Assembly: GCA_018819105.1 (NCBI GenBank)
Contig: JAHJQV010000049.1
Location: forward strand, 1-32,243
DNA from: Gammaproteobacteria bacterium
Lineage (GTDB): Bacteria; Pseudomonadota; Gammaproteobacteria; Xanthomonadales; Wenzhouxiangellaceae
Reading direction: 5' to 3'
DNA length: 32,243 nt
The notes under the pieces were generated by a model. That model saw nothing but the letters and a program-made list of their open reading frames with translations, was not told where the DNA came from and did no database searches. Of this stretch, positions 27,261 to 32,243 are shown piece by piece. Within the stretch, counting starts at the first letter, position 1. Every line of letters begins with the position of its first letter. The translations under genes and the position numbers were made by a program.

Positions 27261-29533
27261 GCACCGACACCGAGCACGGGCACAGCCATAGCGCTCACAC
27301 CGCCGCCGCACATGCAGAATCTGGCGATGGTCTGCCGGAGCTGCTGCAGCAATGGCTGCAGTCTTACCGGCAATCACTGGACGCGCGTGCGGCCGGTGGT
27401 GGCCAGGCCACTGCGGCGAGCAGCAGCAGAACATCATCTGCACGCCAGGAGGGCAGCGAGGCAGGGCAGTCGCTGGCCGGCATGCAGGCGGCCTTGCAAC
27501 AGTTGCTGCAGGCCAGACTGCACAAGCCGGCGGCATTGCTGGAGCGTTTGCAGCTGTTGGACGGGCTGGCTGCCGATCCCGACACCATTACCTCGGCGCT
27601 GGTGTCGCTGTTGCCGGAGCAGCAGCAGGCTGCCGCAGCGCTGCATGCACAACTGAATCAGGCGGTCAGTTTTCAGTTGCAACAGCTGCAGCAGCTTAGA
27701 CACTACCGGCAGGCGGTTGAGGCCGATACCGCCAGTCAGGCTGAAGGGCTGCGGCGATTGCTGCTGGCGCTGGTGCGCGATGTGCGTGTGGTGCTGATCG
27801 CGCTGGTCGATCAACTGATGCAAATGCGACATGTGCGAGCGGCTGACAGCGATGAAGCGCGCCGCCTGGCGGCAGAAACCCGACTGGTGCATGCGCCGCT
27901 GGCCAATCGACTCGGTGTATGGCAATTGAAATGGGAGCTGGAAGACCTGGCCTTTCATTATCTTGAGCCGGAGCACTACCGCCGCATCTCACGCCTGCTG
28001 GATGAGCGCCGTGTGCAGCGCGAGCGCTTCATTCAGCAGTTCATGCGCCAGTTGCAGCAGCATCTGGACGACAACGGCATTGCCGCCGAGGTCAGCGGTC
28101 GGCCCAAACACATCTACAGCATCTGGCGCAAGATGCAGCGCAAGAATCTCAGCTTCGATCAGCTCTACGACGTGCGTGCGGTGCGCGTGCTGGTCAACGA
28201 GGTCAAGGACTGCTACAGCGTGCTGGGACTGGCACACATGCACTGGCTGCCGGTGCCGGGAGAGTTCGACGATTACATTCGCCTGCCCAAGGCCAACAAC
28301 TATCAGTCGCTGCACACCGCCGTCAGTGACGACAAGGGTCGAGTTGTGGAGGTACAGATTCGCACCCGCGCTATGCATGAGCACGCCGAGCTGGGGGTTG
28401 CCGCGCACTGGCGTTACAAGGAAGGCTCACCCTCGGATCAGGGTTTTGAGCAGAAGCTGCAGATCATGCGCCAGTTGCTGGAAGCCGGCGATGAGGCACT
28501 GGACGATCAGAGCCTGCTCGACAGCTTTCACAACCTGACCTCTGACGATCGCGTCTATGTGCTGACGCCTAAAGGCGAGGTCATGGACATGGCCGGTGGC
28601 TCCACGGTGCTGGATTTTGCCTATCAGGTGCACACCAGCATCGGCCACCGCTGTCGTGGTGCCAAGGTCAATGGTCGCATCGTGCCGCTGACGCATCAGC
28701 TGAGCATCGGCGAACAGGTCGAGATCATGACGGCCAAACAGCCCAACCCAAGTCGCGACTGGCTCAGTGAGCGCTATCTGCACAATCCGCGCTCACGCAA
28801 CAAACTCAGACAGTGGTTTCGTGAAGTCGATTTTGAGCAGAATGCCCAGGCGGGCAAGGATGCACTGGAAGCAGAGCTGCAGCGCACCGGGCTGAATGCG
28901 GCCGAATTGCCGGGCATCTGCCAGCAGTTCAACTGCAAGACCGTTGAGGCCTTGCATGCCGCCATCGGTGCCGGCGATTGCACTGCGGTGCAGGTCTCCA
29001 GCGCGCTGGCACGGCACACTGGCCTGGCGGTGGAAAAACAGCCACGCCTGGTGCGTCGACGACCGCCGCCGAGCAGAAAAAAGCAGGGTGCGGTGACCAT
29101 TGAAGGCATCGGCAACCTGATGTATCAACTGGCCAAATGCTGCCAGCCGCTGCCGGGCGACAACATCGTCGGCTACATCACCAAGACCCGTGGTGTCAGC
29201 ATTCATCGGCACGATTGTCCCAGCCTGTTGCGTTTGCAACAGCAGTCATCGGCGCGCATCATGCAGGTCAACTGGGGTGGAGAACAGCAGCAGGAATACC
29301 TGGTGGATGTGGAACTTCAGGCCTACGACCGGAAAGGCCTGATCAAGGACATCTCCACCGTCATCGCCGGTGAGGACATCTCGGTGGCAGAGATGCACAC
29401 CAGTGAACTGGACATCGACATGCGCCGGTTCCGGCTCAAACTGCGCATCCGCGAATTCACCCAGCTCAGCGAGGCGCTGAACAAATTGCAAAGCGTGCCG
29501 AACATAGTATTGGCGAGGAGAGTGGGGGAATGA
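27257..29533 (+). CDS. relA: RelA, (p)ppGpp synthetase (monofunctional type)
   Basis: Ribosome-associated alarmone synthetase of 758 aa. The N-terminal region is a degenerate hydrolase domain: the HDxxED motif needed for hydrolysis is absent. The synthetase domain has RPKHIYSIWRKM, YDVRAVRVLV, EFDD at residues 336-339 and ANNYQSLHTAV. EFDD is the acidic RelA version, where bifunctional SpoT/Rel proteins have RxKD. TGS (DRVYVLTPKGEVMDMAGGST), zinc-finger/CC region (LAKCCQPLPGDNIVGYITK) and C-terminal ACT domain (VELQAYDRKGLIKDISTVIA) follow. The start overlaps the end of hrpA. The first about 65 residues are His/Ser/Ala-rich low-complexity sequence. Confidence 0.95.
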   Translation: MSTDTEHGHSHSAHTAAAHAESGDGLPELLQQWLQSYRQSLDARAAGGGQATAASSSRTSSARQEGSEAGQSLAGMQAALQQLLQARLHKPAALLERLQLLDGLAADPDTITSALVSLLPEQQQAAAALHAQLNQAVSFQLQQLQQLRHYRQAVEADTASQAEGLRRLLLALVRDVRVVLIALVDQLMQMRHVRAADSDEARRLAAETRLVHAPLANRLGVWQLKWELEDLAFHYLEPEHYRRISRLLDERRVQRERFIQQFMRQLQQHLDDNGIAAEVSGRPKHIYSIWRKMQRKNLSFDQLYDVRAVRVLVNEVKDCYSVLGLAHMHWLPVPGEFDDYIRLPKANNYQSLHTAVSDDKGRVVEVQIRTRAMHEHAELGVAAHWRYKEGSPSDQGFEQKLQIMRQLLEAGDEALDDQSLLDSFHNLTSDDRVYVLTPKGEVMDMAGGSTVLDFAYQVHTSIGHRCRGAKVNGRIVPLTHQLSIGEQVEIMTAKQPNPSRDWLSERYLHNPRSRNKLRQWFREVDFEQNAQAGKDALEAELQRTGLNAAELPGICQQFNCKTVEALHAAIGAGDCTAVQVSSALARHTGLAVEKQPRLVRRRPPPSRKKQGAVTIEGIGNLMYQLAKCCQPLPGDNIVGYITKTRGVSIHRHDCPSLLRLQQQSSARIMQVNWGGEQQQEYLVDVELQAYDRKGLIKDISTVIAGEDISVAEMHTSELDIDMRRFRLKLRIREFTQLSEALNKLQSVPNIVLARRVGE

Positions 29534-29822
29534 CGAGCATGGAAAGTATGGATATAACAATTTCTGAACGTGTGGCTGATTAGTGACTGAGATGCTCAAC
29601 TGGCTTAATGCATCCACTGTTCTGGCAATGCAGCGTAAGGAACTGGTCGATAAGATCCGAAGATTGATGTTAAAAGGAGGGTGGGAGAATTTTGCTGCTC
29701 AGTTGACAATGGTTTTGTAGCAGTACATTACTAATGGTTGTAAGAATGAGCATGTTAACAAGTTCATGTTAAGATTTAATATTATGTCAAGATTTAGTTA
29801 AAAGTATTTATCTGGAGATATC
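29534..29822. other. Compositional junction between relA and the AT-rich segment
   Basis: This gap marks an abrupt change from GC-rich to AT-rich DNA. It holds no clear gene, tRNA or att site. A 42-codon open frame (29592-29720) is described separately. CATGTTAA is directly repeated at 29751-29758 and 29765-29772, and AGATTTA recurs nearby, in the region where the promoter of the next gene should lie. No terminator hairpin was seen after relA. Confidence 0.5.
29592..29720 (+). CDS. Possible small ORF or gene remnant (42 aa)
   Basis: An open frame from ATG 29592 to TAG 29720 encodes an amphipathic peptide that starts MLNWLNASTVLAMQRKELVD and has a basic middle (KIRRLMLKGG). An in-frame GTG at 29583 would add three residues. 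There is no ribosome binding site, and I do not recognise the sequence. It could be the tail of a degraded gene brought in with the AT-rich segment, or chance. Confidence 0.2.
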   Translation: MLNWLNASTVLAMQRKELVDKIRRLMLKGGWENFAAQLTMVL

Positions 29823-30491
29823 ATGAAATTATTGAGATTTAAAATACCAATTCATTTTATAATATGCTTTTTAATTATTCCTGTTAATGTAATAGCTCAA
29901 AGTAATAATAGGGAATTAATTAATGTTGATCAGTATAGATCACTATCAACTGATATCATCATTGGTAGGGTGATTGATAGTAATAATTATTTTAATTATG
30001 GTGAATCAGTTATAGAAGATGAGTTGATAGCTTCTGTTGATCAGGATTTGACTGTTACTGTGCTCAGTGTGATTGACACAAGTACTGATGTAATAGAAGG
30101 CGATACTATCCAAATTACGATAAGTGGCGCATACCCAAGCAAACAAGATGAATTAATAGCTGAGAGAAATAATATTACCCTCGTTAGAGTTACGCCTTCG
30201 CTGAGTGTGAGCACGGGATTATATCTTATATTTCTTAGTGATCATCAGAGTGAAGTTATGATAAGGAACAACTACTCTCTAAGGAAGATATTTCGATTAG
30301 GAGAAGATCACAAGTTTGTTAACAAAGAACTCAATAATTGGGTGGGATATTATCGTGACTTAGTCGTTAATATAAACAGTGAAATTGAGTTACTTCAATA
30401 TATATTCAATGATAGTTTAATTGAACTAGGCGATAGAGAGTCGTTTTATAAGAATTACACTAATGATATGAGAACAGGCGTAATAGAATAA
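29823..30491 (+). CDS. Hypothetical secreted protein
   Basis: A 222-aa protein that I do not recognise. A clear Sec signal peptide (basic MKLLRFK, hydrophobic FIICFLIIPVNVI) ends near Ala25 (VIA-Q). The mature part is mixed alpha/beta with a beta-rich middle (LTVTVLSVIDTS, IQITISGAY) and several acidic patches; it has no cysteine. GGAG at 29814-29817 lies 5 nt before the ATG. Codon use is strongly A/T-ending, unlike everything to the left, so it was probably acquired together with the following metalloprotease, which starts 23 nt later. It could be a partner or inhibitor of that protease, but nothing in the sequence proves this. Confidence 0.7.
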   Translation: MKLLRFKIPIHFIICFLIIPVNVIAQSNNRELINVDQYRSLSTDIIIGRVIDSNNYFNYGESVIEDELIASVDQDLTVTVLSVIDTSTDVIEGDTIQITISGAYPSKQDELIAERNNITLVRVTPSLSVSTGLYLIFLSDHQSEVMIRNNYSLRKIFRLGEDHKFVNKELNNWVGYYRDLVVNINSEIELLQYIFNDSLIELGDRESFYKNYTNDMRTGVIE

Positions 30492-30514
30492 ATATATCCT
30501 GTGCTGGTAAAATT

Positions 30515-32131
30515 ATGAAAAACTACATATTGATTAATATTATTAAATATACGTTTTTAATAACCATTACATTCTATAGTGCATTCGTATGCTCGCAATC
30601 TCCTTATACATGCGTTGTGCGTGAAACTGATGATGATGGTCAAGAGCATATTGTATATACAAAGGTTCAAAATAATGACCTTTACTGCGCTAATTTATTC
30701 ATACCCGAATCTGCACATCAGTTTGAGATTCAACAAGTTTCATTTATCGATTCACAAACTGGTGCGGTTTTATTGCAAGATTTAACTAGCTTAGTAATTG
30801 ATTCACTTAATGCGCAATATAATAATTTATCTTTAAAAGGCGTAACTAGTGTGAATAATCTCGCGAATCTTACGCGTGTTAATAATCCACCATCTACATC
30901 AATTAATACACGAGATAATCGTAACATAATGTATTTTAGCTCAACAATTTGTCCACCGTCTAGTGGTCTTGGTTTCAGGTCTTGTACGGCTTGCAAGGCT
31001 GGAATTTCAGGTGGGTTAATAACAGCCTATCCTCTTTCTGTATCCGGATCAAGTGAATGTGATATATTCATAGGAGATCGTGATTATACATTACCAGAAA
31101 TTGACCTTGAATGTACTGACGCTTTTTTTGCTCCTCCACTTCTATCTGCAGTCAGCCACGAATACGGCCATGCAATTGGCCTAGGTCACTACGATAAAAA
31201 TAGCTCTTCAATTAATCGCAATGTCAATCGATTAATAATGGATCCTGCTTTGCATTGCGGAAGAGAAAACAAGAATGAAAACGACAAGCTTTCTTCTTTA
31301 GAGTACACGGCTATTGATGTTTTTTACAGGGAAGCGTTTGGCCAGCAACGCATTGAAATTAAAAGCCCTGCTAATAATTCAATCTTCAACAGAAGTTTGA
31401 ATTCAATCCTAACTTTCGTTGGTATAGCTAGAGATACTGACAACAATAATATATCGAATGATATAAGATGGTCCTCTAGTATTGATTCTAATCTTGGAAA
31501 TGGTGGTGAATTAACAGTTGATTTAGATACACTAAGCGTAGGTGATCATGTTATTAGCGCAAGAGTCACTGTTTCAAATGATTCGGATTTAGGTGATTCT
31601 GAATTTAACGTTACTAGAGACTTCCAAATGACGGACAGCATATCAATTACCATAATAGACTCACCGCTAATTCCTCCACCCGAAACGCCGAGTGGTTCAT
31701 TGTCAAGTGATAGTCCTTGCACTGTTCAGCCAGGCAACACCAACTGTACTGTGATTTTGGAAAGTACGCATCAGAACATTCCTGTATCCTGTCTATGGCG
31801 TGTGACCCCTGATGCGCCAATATTGAAGTATGGTTGCACATTCAATGGTCTGAATACAAGAACATACTCCTGGCCACACGCCAGTACGACGCGCGTTGAG
31901 CAATTTGACCTTAGAGGCCATGCTGACACTCCGCCTGACACCATAGCCGCTTACAATTCAGGTGCTCTACTTGCCCAGACTACAGTTACTGCGGTGTCTG
32001 CAGCTCCACCCACTGGAGTCGTTACCAGTGATAGTCCTTGCACTGTTCTGTCTGGCGAGACCAAGTGTACAGTGATTTTGGAAAGTACACATCAGAATAT
32101 CCCTGTATCCTGTTTATGGCGTGTGACCTGA
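30515..32131 (+). CDS. Secreted zinc metalloprotease with repeated Ig-like C-terminal domains; frame ends at a 2-nt deletion
   Basis: A signal peptide (ILINIIKYTFLITITFYSAF) targets it out of the cytoplasm. The zinc site is SHEYGHAIGLGH, an HExxHxxGxxH motif with His215, Glu216, His219 and His225, and a downstream IMDP offers the Met-turn methionine, as in matrixin/metzincin proteases. Cysteine-rich sequence precedes it (CPPSSGLGFRSCTACKAG). An Ig-like domain (DIRWSSSID, SVGDHVISARVTVS) follows, then a 107-residue unit starting at GSLSSDSPCTV that is repeated. In the second copy CCCC has become CC (32127-32128), giving an early TGA. Downstream DNA continues the unit in another frame to the window edge. 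No strong ribosome binding site. Confidence 0.75.
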   Translation: MKNYILINIIKYTFLITITFYSAFVCSQSPYTCVVRETDDDGQEHIVYTKVQNNDLYCANLFIPESAHQFEIQQVSFIDSQTGAVLLQDLTSLVIDSLNAQYNNLSLKGVTSVNNLANLTRVNNPPSTSINTRDNRNIMYFSSTICPPSSGLGFRSCTACKAGISGGLITAYPLSVSGSSECDIFIGDRDYTLPEIDLECTDAFFAPPLLSAVSHEYGHAIGLGHYDKNSSSINRNVNRLIMDPALHCGRENKNENDKLSSLEYTAIDVFYREAFGQQRIEIKSPANNSIFNRSLNSILTFVGIARDTDNNNISNDIRWSSSIDSNLGNGGELTVDLDTLSVGDHVISARVTVSNDSDLGDSEFNVTRDFQMTDSISITIIDSPLIPPPETPSGSLSSDSPCTVQPGNTNCTVILESTHQNIPVSCLWRVTPDAPILKYGCTFNGLNTRTYSWPHASTTRVEQFDLRGHADTPPDTIAAYNSGALLAQTTVTAVSAAPPTGVVTSDSPCTVLSGETKCTVILESTHQNIPVSCLWRVT

Positions 32132-32243
32132 TGCGCCAATATTAAAGTATGGTTGCACATTCAATGGACTGAATACAAGAACATACTCCTGGCCACACGC
32201 CAGTACGACACGCGTTGAGCAATTTGACCTTAGAGGCCATGCT
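31690..32243 (+). repeat. 321-bp tandem repeat encoding a 107-residue domain
   Basis: GATAGTCCTTGCACTGTT begins at 31709 and recurs at 32030, a 321-bp period (107 codons). Copy 2 runs to the window end and is incomplete. Copies share the cysteine pattern SDSPCTV, CTVILESTHQN, PVSCLWRVT and GCTFNGLN. Copy 2 lacks two C bases at 32127-32128. After that point the three differences from copy 1 (TTG/TTA, GGT/GGA, ACG/ACA) are all synonymous in the original frame. The array probably continues beyond the window. Confidence 0.85.
32132..32243 (+). pseudogene. Out-of-frame continuation of the metalloprotease repeat
   Basis: From 32130 onward the bases read DAPILKYGCTFNGLNTRTYS and so on in the frame shifted by the 2-nt deletion, open to the window edge and equivalent to copy 1. 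It is either the 3' part of a frameshifted gene or the real continuation of one if the deletion is a sequence error. Confidence 0.6.

Noticed and set aside
29534-29822. tRNA or attachment site at the edge of the AT-rich segment
   Set aside because: No cloverleaf-like sequence, no tRNA 3' end and no long direct repeat could be found by eye.

Overview
The window reads as GC-rich chromosomal DNA of a denitrifying gammaproteobacterium. The basis is gene content: Zur, HrpA, a monofunctional RelA, a RegB/RegA redox pair, cytochrome cd1 nitrite reductase and a cytochrome c-dependent NO reductase. I cannot name the genus. Both ends differ from the core. The left end carries dispersed intergenic repeats, and the right end (from about 29,560) is strikingly AT-rich and looks acquired.

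Layout. (1) 1-371 and about 2380-2936 are arrays of one intergenic repeat family that bracket gltX and zur. (2) On the minus strand, 3067-6818, a TonB-dependent receptor and a PepSY membrane protein form a probable iron-uptake operon. (3) 7008-20801, plus strand, is a denitrification and NO-handling block: regB-regA, a second TonB-dependent receptor, nirS, an outer-membrane porin, norC-norB-norQ-norD and nnrS. (4) 20858-22213, minus strand, is a GltS-type transporter of less GC-rich composition. (5) 22367-22554 is a 188-bp palindromic, MITE-like element. (6) 22661-29533 holds a GST-fold protein, hrpA and relA, the last two overlapping by ATGA. (7) 29534-32243 is an AT-rich segment with a small secreted protein and a secreted zinc metalloprotease whose repeated C-terminal domain is frameshifted near the window edge.

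How the denitrification block fits together. RegB/RegA would sense membrane redox state. A perfect TGCGACA-GAT-TGTCGCA palindrome upstream of regB is a candidate RegA site. Two FNR/DNR-type boxes sharing the core GACCCAGATCAAGT lie upstream of the second TonB receptor and of nirS, which suggests both are induced by low oxygen or NO. NirS makes NO in the periplasm, NorCB reduces it to N2O, NorQ and NorD activate NorCB, and NnrS relieves NO stress. Heme d1 synthesis genes (nirF/D/L/G/H/J/E) and nosZ are not in the window.

The most unusual points are: a NirS with an extra N-terminal cytochrome c domain; a NorB in which the second Glu of the HLWVEGVWE motif is Gly; a TonB receptor and a porin wired into the nir/nor locus; and a tandem repeat in the metalloprotease in which a 2-nt deletion stops the frame although all later differences between copies are synonymous.
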